DNA of 64,000 nucleotides from Ilyomonas limi (GCF_005233845.1 NZ_SZQL01000004.1:77501-141500); one strand, 5' to 3'. Counted from the first letter of the stretch, positions 37,190-46,275 are shown. The notes: generated from the sequence alone by a model not told the origin. Made by a program: numbers and translations.

Positions 37190-38211
37190 TCCGATTCCTG
37201 TTTTAAATTCGTGTCGTTCCCAATGCCTTCGTCTTCATCATTACCGTATTCTGTTCTTATTTCGGCAGCTTCTATTCCATGTTCGTTTAAGTAGCGGCTC
37301 AGTGCACTTTGAAAGCCGTGGGTGGCATATACTTTTTCAGCACCGGTAGCATGGATGGCTGTGAGTAATCCATCCCAGTCGGCATGATCGCTTAAAGCAA
37401 AGCCCGCATCTGCATTGCGGCGGCGCACGTTGCCACGTACTTGCATCCAGCCGCTGCAAATACCTACTGCATAGGGTGCAAATTTTTTCATCCAGGGTGT
37501 ACCATCTGCACTGGGCGGCGCTATTATTATACTGCCTAGTAATTTGCTTTTTGGTATTCCGGGGGTAATGCGTTCTACTTTAGGAAAATTCCACCATGCA
37601 TTTTCCAATGCCTGCTGCATGTTAGCAACTGCACCATGCGCGTAAATAGTATCGCTTACTTCGCTTACTGGTTGCAAAATGCGTTGTGCTTTACCAAGGC
37701 TGTAAGCAATTAAAATACTACTTACATTATTCTTTTTATTTTTCTTAATCCACTCCTGTATGTTAGTATAAATTTCCTGCTGTGGCTTCCATTTATAAAT
37801 GGGTAAACCAAAGGTGGATTCAGTAATAAATACATTACATTTTACCGGCTCAAAGGGAGTAGTAATGCCATCATTTTCCACTTTATAATCGCCGCTTACA
37901 ACCCACACTTCACCTTTGCATTCTACCCGTATTTGCGAGGAGCCAATGATATGACCAGCAGGATGCAAAGACACTTTTACTCCGTTCATGTCCACCGTTT
38001 TATTCCATTCGATGCCTTCATAGTTGCCATCGCCCAAACGTGCCTGCAGCAAGGGTTTGGTGTAATGATGACATAAATAATAGTTACTTCCGCCACGCGC
38101 ATGGTCGCTGTGCGCATGGGTGATAATAGCACGTTCTACAGGTCGCCAGGGATCAATATAAAAATTGCCTTGCCGGCAATACAAACCTTTATCTGTAAAT
38201 TCTATAAGCAA
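37168..38211 (-). CDS. Ligase-associated metallo-beta-lactamase DNA exonuclease
   Basis: 347 residues from TTG 38211. This start is chosen because family proteins begin with a short strand like IEFTDKGLYCRQGNFYIDPW; a GTG at 38301 would add 30 residues overlapping the divergent promoter. The metal-binding motif is THAHSDHARGG (HxHxDH). Further metal ligands fit HPAGHIIGSSQIRV, SGDYKVENDG and FALSDHADWDGL. The fold is the CPSF73/Artemis-like beta-CASP type. It is expected to resect DNA ends before sealing by the partner ligase encoded just downstream. No Lhr-like helicase or PdeM phosphoesterase, the other usual partners, is present here. Confidence 0.9.
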   Translation of the reverse strand: MLIEFTDKGLYCRQGNFYIDPWRPVERAIITHAHSDHARGGSNYYLCHHYTKPLLQARLGDGNYEGIEWNKTVDMNGVKVSLHPAGHIIGSSQIRVECKGEVWVVSGDYKVENDGITTPFEPVKCNVFITESTFGLPIYKWKPQQEIYTNIQEWIKKNKKNNVSSILIAYSLGKAQRILQPVSEVSDTIYAHGAVANMQQALENAWWNFPKVERITPGIPKSKLLGSIIIAPPSADGTPWMKKFAPYAVGICSGWMQVRGNVRRRNADAGFALSDHADWDGLLTAIHATGAEKVYATHGFQSALSRYLNEHGIEAAEIRTEYGNDEDEGIGNDTNLKQESDELHELL

Positions 38212-38340
38212 ATGAATTGTTTTGGGTATGGTATGCGAATACCTTGCCTGAAATAAGACAGTATTTGCTGTGCTGTTTATTAATACAAACAAGATGTCCA
38301 CAACTTATTCTTTTTATCTAAAAGCAATAATTTATCGCCC

Positions 38341-38348
38341 TATTTTTG
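38341..38348 (+). promoter_or_regulatory. Probable -7 element of the UmuC-type polymerase gene
   Basis: TATTTTTG matches TAnnTTTG, 32 nt before the ATG. No convincing TTG is found at the right spacing, and no obvious LexA-like palindrome is seen. Confidence 0.35.
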
Positions 38349-38380
38349 CTAAATACTTTAGCCAGCTAAATCAACTGTAT

Positions 38381-39661
38381 ATGATAGCCATTGTGGACTG
38401 CAATAGCTTTTATTGCTCCTGCGAGCGCGTTTTTCGTCCCGACTTGTACGATGCGCCTGTTGTGGTACTTAGCAATAATGATGGTTGCGTGGTATCGCGC
38501 ACCGATGAGGCGGTACAAATGGGAGTAACAATGGCAGTACCTTACTATCAGGTAAAACAGTTGGTAGAAAATAATGGTATGTATGTATTTTCTTCCAACT
38601 ACAATTTGTATGGCGATATGAGCTGGCGCGTAATGGAAATCCTGCGCACCTTAGCAGGCAAAGACAATGTAGAAGTATATTCGGTCGATGAAGCCTTTGT
38701 AAACCTGGGCGATGTAAAAGATGTTCATGCTATTTGCCAATCGTTCAGGCAAACGATAGAACAGTGGAGCGGCATTAAGGTGAGTGTAGGTGCAGCTCCT
38801 ACAAAAGTGTTAGCCAAAGTGGCAAACCGCATTGCCAAAAAAAATAAAGTTGAAACGGACTGCATTAAAGTTTTAAATACCAAAGAAGAAATAGCCGTAG
38901 CCTTGCAACAAACGTTTGTAAAAGATGTTTGGGGCATTGGCCGCCAGTATGCTTTGAAAATAGTTGATTGGGGCATTTACACCGCATACGATTTGCAGCT
39001 AATGAATGAGGATTGGGCACGCAGGCATTTAGGCGGCGTGGTGGGGGTGCGGTTATTGAAAGAATTAAAAGGCGAACCTGCAATTGACATGCAAGAGCCA
39101 TTAACCAATAAAAAAAATATTGCCACCACGCGTATGTTTGGTGCGCCCGTATCGGGATTGAAAGAAATAAAAGAAGCGATAGCTACCTACACTGCTATAG
39201 CTGCTGCAAAGTTGCGCAGGCAATACAGTGCTGCCTGTATGATTAGTGTTTTTGCAGTCATTAAGGTACCACGTAATGCAACGGCAGACCAATACCACCA
39301 CGGTACTACGGTGAGCGACTATTCTACGTTGCCGTATGCTACCAGCAATACCAACGAACTGATAAAAGCAGCCATGATGCTGGCACAAAAAATATATAGG
39401 CCCGATGTATTGTACAGCAAAGCCGGCGTGATGCTTGGTAGTTTGGTACCCGATAAATCTATACAATCCAACCTGTTTGAGCAAGCAGATAAAAGTAATC
39501 AGCGTATGCTAATGAATGCCATAGATAACATTAACGCCGCTATGCGCGATGAGGTGGTAAAATTTGCTGCGGCAGGCATTACCAAAAACTGGAAAATGCG
39601 CCAGGAAATGCGCAGTCCGCGTTTTACTACACGCTGGGAAGAATTGTGTGAAGTAAAGTAA
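38381..39661 (+). CDS. umuC: Y-family DNA polymerase, UmuC subunit type
   Basis: 426 residues from ATG 38381, where the family N-terminus MIAIVDCNSFYCSCERVF begins. Upstream in-frame codons are not conserved. The palm residues are in IVDCNSFY and VYSVDEAFVNLGD. A helix-hairpin-helix region follows (VWGIGRQYALKIV). The C-terminal part includes GVMLGSLVPDKSIQSNLF, typical of UmuC. It performs error-prone translesion synthesis. UmuC normally needs UmuD', yet no umuD gene is upstream or elsewhere in the window. It is divergent from the exonuclease-ligase pair, with about 170 nt between starts, so DNA-repair functions are clustered here. Confidence 0.94.
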   Translation: MIAIVDCNSFYCSCERVFRPDLYDAPVVVLSNNDGCVVSRTDEAVQMGVTMAVPYYQVKQLVENNGMYVFSSNYNLYGDMSWRVMEILRTLAGKDNVEVYSVDEAFVNLGDVKDVHAICQSFRQTIEQWSGIKVSVGAAPTKVLAKVANRIAKKNKVETDCIKVLNTKEEIAVALQQTFVKDVWGIGRQYALKIVDWGIYTAYDLQLMNEDWARRHLGGVVGVRLLKELKGEPAIDMQEPLTNKKNIATTRMFGAPVSGLKEIKEAIATYTAIAAAKLRRQYSAACMISVFAVIKVPRNATADQYHHGTTVSDYSTLPYATSNTNELIKAAMMLAQKIYRPDVLYSKAGVMLGSLVPDKSIQSNLFEQADKSNQRMLMNAIDNINAAMRDEVVKFAAAGITKNWKMRQEMRSPRFTTRWEELCEVK

Positions 39662-39708
39662 ATAGCGTATGTATTTACATTATAACAATGCAGCAATAGC
39701 ATTAAAAT

Positions 39709-39749
39709 AATAATCTCCGCAAAAGCATTCAACTTTTGCGGAGATTATT
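39709..39749. terminator. Bidirectional terminator between umuC and the DUF4142 gene
   Basis: A 17-bp perfect stem, AATAATCTCCGCAAAAG (39709-39725) with 39733-39749, 7-nt loop, A/T tracts on both sides, between convergent genes. Confidence 0.88.
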
Positions 39750-39767
39750 TAAAACTATACAGATACC

Positions 39768-40295
39768 TTAATAATTTGCTACGATAGTATTAGCGCTATC
39801 CAGATGCATTTGCAATTTTGGTAGTGTGGAATCTGCAAAGTTTTTCAAATCGGTATTGTTACCACCATTTTCTTCATTTTGATACAATTGAACAGCAGCC
39901 TGGTGGTCGGTTACCTGTTGGTGAATGTACATCGAGTCAAACGCTCTGCCACTCATTAATGCCAATGATGCTGCCAGTTGCTGGTGCATAGCATCGGCAC
40001 TGTCTGGTACGGTAAGATTGTATTTACCTGCTATAGCTGCAAGGCTTGTCTGTGCTGCCGAATGATCAGTAATCATCATTTGCGCAAAGTGCAGAATAGC
40101 GGAGTCCGTTGATTTGGTGAGCGCCAGATTTGCTGCATCTATTTCAGCAGCGTTACTCATGCCGGCACTCAATACAAATGCCGAGTCGGTGGCATTTACC
40201 ATTCCATTCATGTTGTCAGTGTCATCGTTGTTGTCGCAGGCACAGAAGCTCGCTACCGCCAGCAGCCCGGTGAGGGCCATCAGTGTTACTTTCAT
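39768..40295 (-). CDS. DUF4142-family lipoprotein
   Basis: 175 residues. The N-terminus is a lipoprotein signal (LLAVASFCACDNNDD, with the lipobox Cys near residue 20), so it is probably anchored to the outer membrane. An Asp/Asn-rich spacer leads to the four-helix DUF4142 domain with SAGMSNAAEIDAANLAL, ILHFAQMMITDHSAA and MYIHQQVTDHQAAV; the paired His are a family feature and resemble ferritin-like bundles. Function is unknown. It is a single gene. Confidence 0.9.
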   Translation of the reverse strand: MKVTLMALTGLLAVASFCACDNNDDTDNMNGMVNATDSAFVLSAGMSNAAEIDAANLALTKSTDSAILHFAQMMITDHSAAQTSLAAIAGKYNLTVPDSADAMHQQLAASLALMSGRAFDSMYIHQQVTDHQAAVQLYQNEENGGNNTDLKNFADSTLPKLQMHLDSANTIVANY

Positions 40296-40474
40296 AGGTT
40301 GAGTTTTTATTTAAAAAATTGCGTTGTGGAATTACGCAATAACATGCCACATTTTAATTTTTTCTACAAACAATCATCAGTCAGAGTGCTGCTTCCGGCA
40401 TAATAGTTTACACTCGCCTCAAACAGAGGCAATTAGCAATGTGGTAATTTAATCAAAAAAGTGAAATTTTTTTA

Positions 40475-40497
40475 TTAGTCCACTTTTTTTGTAGAGA
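40475..40497 (+). promoter_or_regulatory. Putative operator upstream of the peroxiredoxin gene
   Basis: TTAGTCCACTTTTTTTGTAGAGA matches the sequence at 41246-41268 before cysH. Both contain an imperfect dyad of the form GTCCAC-N6/7-GTAG. A regulator shared by the two genes is inferred, not shown. Confidence 0.45.
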
Positions 40498-40554
40498 ATT
40501 ACTACTTTTACAGTCCAAACCATATTTCTCAACATTAATAAATAAATTACAATT

Positions 40555-41193
40555 ATGAGTTTACGTTTAGGCGACACCGCTCCCAATTTCAAGGCAGAAA
40601 CCTCTAGTGGTGATATAGATTTTTATGAATTTCTTGGTGATAGCTGGGGTGTATTGTTTTCGCATCCCGGAGATTTTACACCGGTTTGCACTACCGAATT
40701 AGGCCGGATGGCTTCATTAAATGAAGAGTTTGAAAAACGCAATGTAAAAATATTGGCCGTAAGTGTAGATTCTGTGGAGCAACATACGGGCTGGATTAAG
40801 GACATCAACGAAACGCAAAATTGCACGGTTGAGTTTCCTATTATTGCTGATGAAGACCATCATGTTGCCGAATTGTACGGCATGATCCATCCAAATGCAT
40901 CGGAGACGCATACCGTTCGTTCCTTATTTGTAATTAGCCCCGATAAAAAAATAAAGCTCACCATCACTTACCCTGCTTCTACAGGCAGAAACTTTATAGA
41001 AGTATTACGGGTGATTGATTCGCTGCAGCTTACTGCCAACCACAGCGTAGCTACACCTGCCGATTGGAAGCACGGCGAAGACGTTATTATTACAGGTGCT
41101 GTAAAAACAGAAGATGCGCACCAAAGGTTTCCAAAGGGCGTAAAAATTGTAAAACCTTATTTAAGATATACACCTCAGCCAAACGTTGACTAA
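40555..41193 (+). CDS. 1-Cys peroxiredoxin (Prx6 class)
   Basis: 212 residues. The peroxidatic Cys45 lies in HPGDFTPVCTTELGRM. The C-terminal extension typical of Prx6 proteins is WKHGEDVIITGAV ... RFPKGVKIVKPYLRYTP. It reduces peroxides in the cytoplasm, needing a thiol or other external reductant. It is followed by a terminator and then by cysH; the two share a motif upstream but are separate transcription units. Confidence 0.94.
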   Translation: MSLRLGDTAPNFKAETSSGDIDFYEFLGDSWGVLFSHPGDFTPVCTTELGRMASLNEEFEKRNVKILAVSVDSVEQHTGWIKDINETQNCTVEFPIIADEDHHVAELYGMIHPNASETHTVRSLFVISPDKKIKLTITYPASTGRNFIEVLRVIDSLQLTANHSVATPADWKHGEDVIITGAVKTEDAHQRFPKGVKIVKPYLRYTPQPNVD

Positions 41194-41204
41194 GTTGTTT
41201 TTAT

Positions 41205-41236
41205 AAAAACCTTGTGTTTAAAGTGCAAGGTTTTTT
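41205..41236 (+). terminator. Terminator of the peroxiredoxin gene
   Basis: The stem AAAAACCTTG/CAAGGTTTTT surrounds an 11-nt loop and runs into Ts, 12 nt after the stop. Confidence 0.82.
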
Positions 41237-41245
41237 AAGAACAAT

Positions 41246-41268
41246 TTAGTCCACCTCTTTGGTAGGAT
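41246..41268 (+). promoter_or_regulatory. Putative operator upstream of cysH
   Basis: TTAGTCCACCTCTTTGGTAGGA is nearly identical in its first nine bases and in GTAG to the element before the peroxiredoxin gene (40475-40497). It lies 31 nt before the cysH start, in the promoter region. Confidence 0.45.
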
Positions 41269-41298
41269 ATTTGAAAAAGGAAGTATAAGATTATTTCT

Positions 41299-42006
41299 AT
41301 GGAGCATTTGAATACATTAGAAGAGTTTGCAACGGAGCATAGTATAGAAGATACACTTGCTTATTTTTCGAGCCTGTTTCCGGGTGCGGTAAAATTTTCC
41401 AGTTCGCTGGGGCAGGAAGACCAGGTAATCACCGATATGATCTGGCGTAATAAAATAGATGTAGAAATCTTTACACTGGATACCGGTCGTTTATTTCCCG
41501 AAACGTACGATTTGATAGAGCGTACAGGTTATCGGTATAATAAAGAAATCAAAGTTTATTTTCCGCAGGCTGAAATGGTGCAGCAATTGGTGCAGCAAAA
41601 TGGCATTAATGGCTTTTATCATTCAGTTGAGAATCGTATATCCTGCTGTGCGGTGCGCAAGATAGAACCGCTCAACCGTGCTTTACAGGGTGCCAAGGTG
41701 TGGGTAACCGGCATTCGCAGCGAGCAAAGCGAAAACCGCAGCCACATGCCGCTGGTAGAGTGGAACAAAGAGCGCCAGTTGTACAAATTTAATCCATTGC
41801 TCCACTGGACATACGATGAAGTGCTGAATTATATCAAAGAATACCACGTGCCTTACAACAAGCTGCACGATAAAGGTTTCATTAGTATTGGTTGTGCACC
41901 TTGCACCCGTGCCATTGAGCCCGGTGAAGATCCACGCGCCGGCAGATGGTGGTGGGAAGCCTCTAAGAAAGAGTGCGGGTTGCACGTTTCCACTATTGCT
42001 AAATAA
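41299..42006 (+). CDS. cysH: Adenylyl-sulfate (APS) reductase, CysH family
   Basis: 235 residues. The nucleotide-binding motif is SSLGQEDQVITDM. Two Cys pairs are present, CC in NRISCCAVRKIEP and CxxC in SIGCAPCTRAIEP. These bind a [4Fe-4S] cluster and mark APS-reducing rather than PAPS-reducing enzymes. The catalytic Cys is in KKECGLH near the C-terminus. It makes sulfite from activated sulfate in assimilation. The usual cysD, cysN and cysI partners are not adjacent. It shares an upstream motif with the peroxiredoxin gene. Confidence 0.94.
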   Translation: MEHLNTLEEFATEHSIEDTLAYFSSLFPGAVKFSSSLGQEDQVITDMIWRNKIDVEIFTLDTGRLFPETYDLIERTGYRYNKEIKVYFPQAEMVQQLVQQNGINGFYHSVENRISCCAVRKIEPLNRALQGAKVWVTGIRSEQSENRSHMPLVEWNKERQLYKFNPLLHWTYDEVLNYIKEYHVPYNKLHDKGFISIGCAPCTRAIEPGEDPRAGRWWWEASKKECGLHVSTIAK

Positions 42007-42093
42007 TGCACGTAATTTGTTTACGATACATAAAAACTATCGGTAAAATCTGATGGTTTCTTATGTGTATAGTAGGTAATAGTAATTTTTTAC

Positions 42094-42124
42094 AGGAAAA
42101 CACCGCAAGGTGTTTTCCTTTTTA
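42094..42124 (+). terminator. Terminator of cysH
   Basis: The stem AGGAAAACACC/GGTGTTTTCCT with a GCAA tetraloop, followed by TTTTTA. Confidence 0.88.
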
Positions 42125-42288
42125 TTAGGACGTGCTTTACTACTTTGAATCGTCCCTTGCGCCTTGTACCGCCACAGGTGGTGATCGCACACTGCAGTTA
42201 TTGAATATCTATTGAACAGTTATGCAAGTACGTGATTTTTAAACCGGAGATGTATTGAAATTTTGGCATAAAGGAACACTAAAAAATT

Positions 42289-42433
42289 GTCATTGCGAGC
42301 GCAGTGCAGCAATCTGTGGATAGCTGTAAATCAAAATGGATGGCTCACTTTGAGCTTTGCAATAAATTGTTATTGATAGCTCATTTTGATTTTACCATCA
42401 CCCACCGACTGCTTTGCTTGTACTCGCAATGAC
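42289..42433. repeat. REP-like inverted repeat
   Basis: GTCATTGCGAG (42289-42299) and its complement CTCGCAATGAC (42423-42433) bracket about 120 nt of non-coding DNA between cysH and the esterase gene. The form (GTCATTGCGAG and its inverse) is a common dispersed intergenic repeat type in bacteria. No other feature is seen between 42125 and 42491. Confidence 0.65.
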
Positions 42434-42491
42434 GAAATGCTTAATATCAGCCTCATTAGAAAATATCAGGCAATATCCCGATCAAAAAGAA

Positions 42492-44123
42492 TCATTTTGC
42501 CATCTTTTCCATCATCAGGTATTGATCGCGATGCTGCTCCGTTGCTGCTGCGGTATTGGCATCTATATGCATTACTGTAGCGGGTTGGTTTTTCTCCACC
42601 GGTTGCCAGTTGGGAACGCCTAAACCATTGGGATTGCCAGTTGTAATAAAGTTTACAAAGAATGCCTGCATAATCTGCGATACTTCAAAATCTTCCGGTT
42701 GCCAGTCGTACACGCGATTAGTGGATAAATTACCCAGCGCATATTCAATCTCTGCCGAGTGAACTGCGCCGGTAGCTGGTGGCGGAGGCGGTGTTTTAGC
42801 AGCCGGGCTATCTTTAATAACACCGCCAGCTAAGCCGGCTGTGGCATTGCCCATTTCAGCACGCATTTGCGGGCGTGGGCGCGCATACATGTACCGGTAC
42901 ACCGGTTGGCTGCTTGTTTGTGCCTGCACATCGCTCCAGCGCCAGGTGCTAAAGCCAATAAAGCGATCACTCGCCAATTTGGTGGCTACTGTCTTTACAT
43001 CTGCATCGGTATTTGCTGTATAGACTGATAATACATCCTGTGCTTTATCGCTATACAATTTTTGTACAGCTTTGGTATAATTTTCAATAGTGGGTTCATC
43101 TTTGCCTAATACGACCTGATAAGGCATCTCCTGTGAATTCCAGCCCACTAATAAAGGTACTTTTGCCTGTTCCCCCGCTTTATAAATAGCAATCGGTTGC
43201 TTAGGGAAAAAATAACCATCCACCACTACCGGAAAACGTGCGTAGCCGGGCTTGGAAGTAGCTTTCAGCAATTGTTCGGCAGACATAGCACGTAATTCTG
43301 CCAATGATTTGGCGTTTACGCTATCGGCAAACTGAACCCCAAACTTTTCACCATCTGCCAGCGAAACAGCAGGATTCAGCCCCAGTAAAGAGCCACTTTC
43401 GCCAATAGCGCCATTGATGATATTTCTGGAAAGGGGGGAAGCCATTTGCGCACTTACAGAATAAGAACCGGCAGATTCGCCGGCAATCGTAATTTTTTTA
43501 GGATCGCCACCAAAAGCTGCAATATTTTGCTGCACCCATTGTAAGGCCGCACTTTGATCGAGCAAGCCTTCGTTGCCCGAAGCATGATGCGGAGATTCTT
43601 TTGTTAATTCGGGGTGGGCAAAAAAGCCAAATACGCCAAGGCGATAATTGACTGTAACTGCTACAATACCCCTGCGTGCCATACTTTCGCCATCATAGCG
43701 TGGCTCCGAACCATCGCCCGCCACAAAACCGCCGCCGTAGAAATACACCATTACCGGCAGATGATCGTTGCCGGTTTTCGACGGCGTCCATACATTCAGG
43801 TACAGGCAGTCTTCACTCATGCCATCGGAGCGGAAATTCATATCGCCAAAGAGGGGCAACTGCATGGCACGCGGACCAAAATGGTCTGCTTTGCGCACGC
43901 CAGTCCAGTTTTGCGCGGGCTGCGGTTCGCGCCAGCGCAAATTACCAACGGGTGGTGCGGCATATGGCACTCCTTTAAACTCGCGGATGCCCGATACATT
44001 AACGCCTTCGAGCATGCCATTGGCAACCTTTACACGTGGTGGTGCCATATCATTGTTTAGTTGTGCAAACAGCATAGTACAAAACAGAACAGCAGGTGAT
44101 AATAAGAGAAACGTTTTTTTCAT
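42492..44123 (-). CDS. Type-B carboxylesterase / para-nitrobenzyl esterase family
   Basis: 543 residues with a signal peptide (residues 1-20, LLSPAVLFCTMLFAQ). It has the alpha/beta-hydrolase carboxylesterase fold with DCLYLNVWTP, the oxyanion-hole segment YFYGGGFVAGDGS, and the nucleophile elbow GESAGSYSVSAQ (catalytic Ser near residue 215). The acid and His of the triad should lie near 335 and 440; DEPTIENY is in this part, but the His context is not certain by eye. A Pro-rich insertion (KTPPPPPATG) sits before the C-terminal part. It is a periplasmic or secreted ester hydrolase with unknown substrate. It is a single gene. Confidence 0.88.
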   Translation of the reverse strand: MKKTFLLLSPAVLFCTMLFAQLNNDMAPPRVKVANGMLEGVNVSGIREFKGVPYAAPPVGNLRWREPQPAQNWTGVRKADHFGPRAMQLPLFGDMNFRSDGMSEDCLYLNVWTPSKTGNDHLPVMVYFYGGGFVAGDGSEPRYDGESMARRGIVAVTVNYRLGVFGFFAHPELTKESPHHASGNEGLLDQSAALQWVQQNIAAFGGDPKKITIAGESAGSYSVSAQMASPLSRNIINGAIGESGSLLGLNPAVSLADGEKFGVQFADSVNAKSLAELRAMSAEQLLKATSKPGYARFPVVVDGYFFPKQPIAIYKAGEQAKVPLLVGWNSQEMPYQVVLGKDEPTIENYTKAVQKLYSDKAQDVLSVYTANTDADVKTVATKLASDRFIGFSTWRWSDVQAQTSSQPVYRYMYARPRPQMRAEMGNATAGLAGGVIKDSPAAKTPPPPPATGAVHSAEIEYALGNLSTNRVYDWQPEDFEVSQIMQAFFVNFITTGNPNGLGVPNWQPVEKNQPATVMHIDANTAAATEQHRDQYLMMEKMAK

Positions 44124-44603
44124 GCAAACAATTCATTAGGTGTGATCAAAATAACGACATTACAATACTACTAAAAACAGTAAAGCATAATGGTGGTAGT
44201 TTAAAATAATTGGTATTTTCTTTTCTATTCCGGGCAAAAGCAAAAAGAGTAATGTAAGGATGTTTATAAATCAGGTGGTATTGCTATAAGATTGTTGCTG
44301 GTGCGCGTTTTCATCACAGGTAGTTGTAAAGAATTAATGATTTAATTTGGTGTTCTCAAGCTATGTTTGTAATTGGCAGTAAAGCATCTAAAGGTTATTT
44401 TAAATCAATACTCCTTTTTAAACCTGCGCCAGCCTTGTGTAAGCATCGCGCAACATGATATAAAAATGAAGTGACTTCCATTATTTCTTTACAAGCTCTT
44501 TTATACCTATCAATTCCATTCCACCAAAAAATATAATAACTGCTAAAATATGAACTGCACAGAAGAAGAGCTATAATCTTTAATTTTATCCCATTTACAG
44601 CAT
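44124..44603. other. Intergenic region between esterase and galactanase genes
   Basis: 480 nt of AT-rich DNA between divergent genes. A minus-strand frame (about 44395-44577) encodes a hydrophobic then basic peptide but has no proper start codon outside the galactanase gene. No repeat or RNA is recognised. Confidence 0.4.
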
Positions 44604-45653
44604 ATGAAAATAGTATCGAAATATCTTGCACTTGTATTCTTTTGCGTCTTATTGCATATTGGTTGTTCACAAAAAACAGCTCCTCAGAAAATCAACAGCA
44701 CACCCTTTGTAAAAGGAGCCGATATAAGCTGGTTGCCGCAAATGGAAGCTACTGGCTATAAGTTTTACAACGATAATGGTGTACAGGAAGATTGTTTTAA
44801 GATTTTGAAGGATCATGGCATCAATACCATTCGTTTACGCACCTGGGTTAATCCTTCAGATAATCCCGCCAGCGGTCATTGCAGCAAAGAGGAGACAGTG
44901 GCAATGGCAGTGCGTGCACAAAAATGGGGCATGCGCGTAATGATTGATTTTCACTACAGCGATAGCTGGGCAGATCCTGGTAAGCAAAATAAACCTGCTG
45001 CCTGGGAAGGTCATCCTTTTCCACAATTACTTACAGATGTGTATGATTATACCAAAGCGGTCATGCAGGCACTTAAAAATGCAGGCATAGCACCCGAATG
45101 GGTACAAGTAGGCAACGAAACTGCAAGCGGCATGATTTATCCCGAAGGCAGCACGCAACATTGGGATAGTCTGGCACAATTAATCAATCAGGGGTATGCG
45201 GCTGTAAAAACAGTTAGCCCGGCCACGAAAGTGATTTTGCATGTTGACCAGGGAAATAATAACCAGCGGTTCCGTACCTGGTTTGACAGTGCTACAGTAA
45301 ACGGTGCAAAGTTTGATGTGATTGGCTTGTCATACTATCCCTACTGGCTCGAAGGTAAACCCGATTACACGTTGTCTATTGATGACTTGGGCAATAATTT
45401 AAAAGATATGGCGACACGATATAATAAAGAAGTAATGGTTGTGGAAGTAGGTGGGGAGGATTTTAAAGTACAAAACACTTACGATATGTTGGTAGCTGTA
45501 ATGCAAAAAGTAAAAGCCGTGCCCAATGGTAAAGGTTTAGGAGTCATCTACTGGGAGCCTGAAGGTGCGAGAAGCTGGAGCCATTATGGACTGAGTGCCT
45601 GGGGCGATAACGGCAGGCCTACAAAAGCCTTAGATGCCTTTCTGGTGGAATAA
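44604..45653 (+). CDS. GH53 arabinogalactan endo-beta-1,4-galactanase, lipoprotein
   Basis: 349 residues. The lipoprotein signal is LALVFFCVLLHIGCS (lipobox Cys near residue 21). The TIM-barrel GH53 domain covers the rest: FVKGADISWLPQMEATG at the start, NTIRLRTWVNPSD, MIDFHYSDSWADPGKQ, then the acid/base Glu in WVQVGNETASGM and the nucleophile Glu in MVVEVGGE. It cleaves beta-1,4-galactan side chains of pectin and is probably displayed at the outer membrane. It stands alone, not inside a SusCD locus; the SusCD pair in this window is 12 kb away. Confidence 0.93.
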   Translation: MKIVSKYLALVFFCVLLHIGCSQKTAPQKINSTPFVKGADISWLPQMEATGYKFYNDNGVQEDCFKILKDHGINTIRLRTWVNPSDNPASGHCSKEETVAMAVRAQKWGMRVMIDFHYSDSWADPGKQNKPAAWEGHPFPQLLTDVYDYTKAVMQALKNAGIAPEWVQVGNETASGMIYPEGSTQHWDSLAQLINQGYAAVKTVSPATKVILHVDQGNNNQRFRTWFDSATVNGAKFDVIGLSYYPYWLEGKPDYTLSIDDLGNNLKDMATRYNKEVMVVEVGGEDFKVQNTYDMLVAVMQKVKAVPNGKGLGVIYWEPEGARSWSHYGLSAWGDNGRPTKALDAFLVE

Positions 45654-46067
45654 TTCATCCTATAACAAAAATTTAGCTCACTTTTAGTATTCGGAAGATG
45701 ATGTGCACTTCGCGCTGTATTGCAGGTAACAGCTAAATCCATGCTTTGATATGCTGTTAAAATCGGGATAACAATAGCACATTGACTATTAAATTAAATT
45801 GCACAAAAAGGAGCGTATCTATAGCTTTTCGCAATATGAAATTGCTTGTTTTTTATTGCATTTACATCCAGTAATTATTCTTTTACCTTAAAGCTTGTCA
45901 TACTTCCTTTGCTTGTTTTATTATAAACAGGCGCTTTTATTTTACCCTCTTATTTGAACCTCTTTTGCCAAACTCCCTAACGTTCTTATAAGCTCTTATC
46001 TCCCAATTAGGTTGGTCTGTGCAGTGTTAGCGGAACAGGGCGCCCTACGATTGTGGTGAGAGTAAGT

Positions 46068-46218
46068 TTTTTATACCGCGGAGATATGAAGGCGCGAAGC
46101 TATGGTTGTTTGATGGCGCAAGACAGTCTAATCCTTCCGGAAGGACGGACAGCAAGTACTTAAATGTTTCTTCTTTCTTTATACACCTTTGCGCCTTCAT
46201 ATCTCCGCGGTATAAAAA
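46068..46218. repeat. 28-bp perfect inverted repeat enclosing a 95-nt spacer
   Basis: TTTTTATACCGCGGAGATAT and the next eight bases (46068-46095) are exactly complementary to 46191-46218. The spacer contains the palindrome TCCTTCCGGAAGGA (about 46132-46145). No ORF lies within. The rest of the 620-nt gap from 45654 shows no gene. It may be a dispersed repeat or a mobile miniature element; only one copy is in the window. Confidence 0.7.
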
Positions 46219-46222
46219 CAAA

Positions 46223-46252
46223 AAATCCCGATGCTTTTAAACACCGGGATTT
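46223..46252 (-). terminator. Terminator of clpB
   Basis: The stem AAATCCCG/CGGGATTT, read on the minus strand, is followed by TTTTTTG and lies 24 nt past the clpB stop. Confidence 0.85.
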
Positions 46253-46275
46253 CTATTTTATTTACTCAAAAATGC

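Noticed and set aside
44395-44670. Minus-strand ORF upstream of and overlapping the galactanase gene
   Set aside because: The only start is a GTG inside the galactanase signal peptide; no support beyond one hydrophobic stretch.
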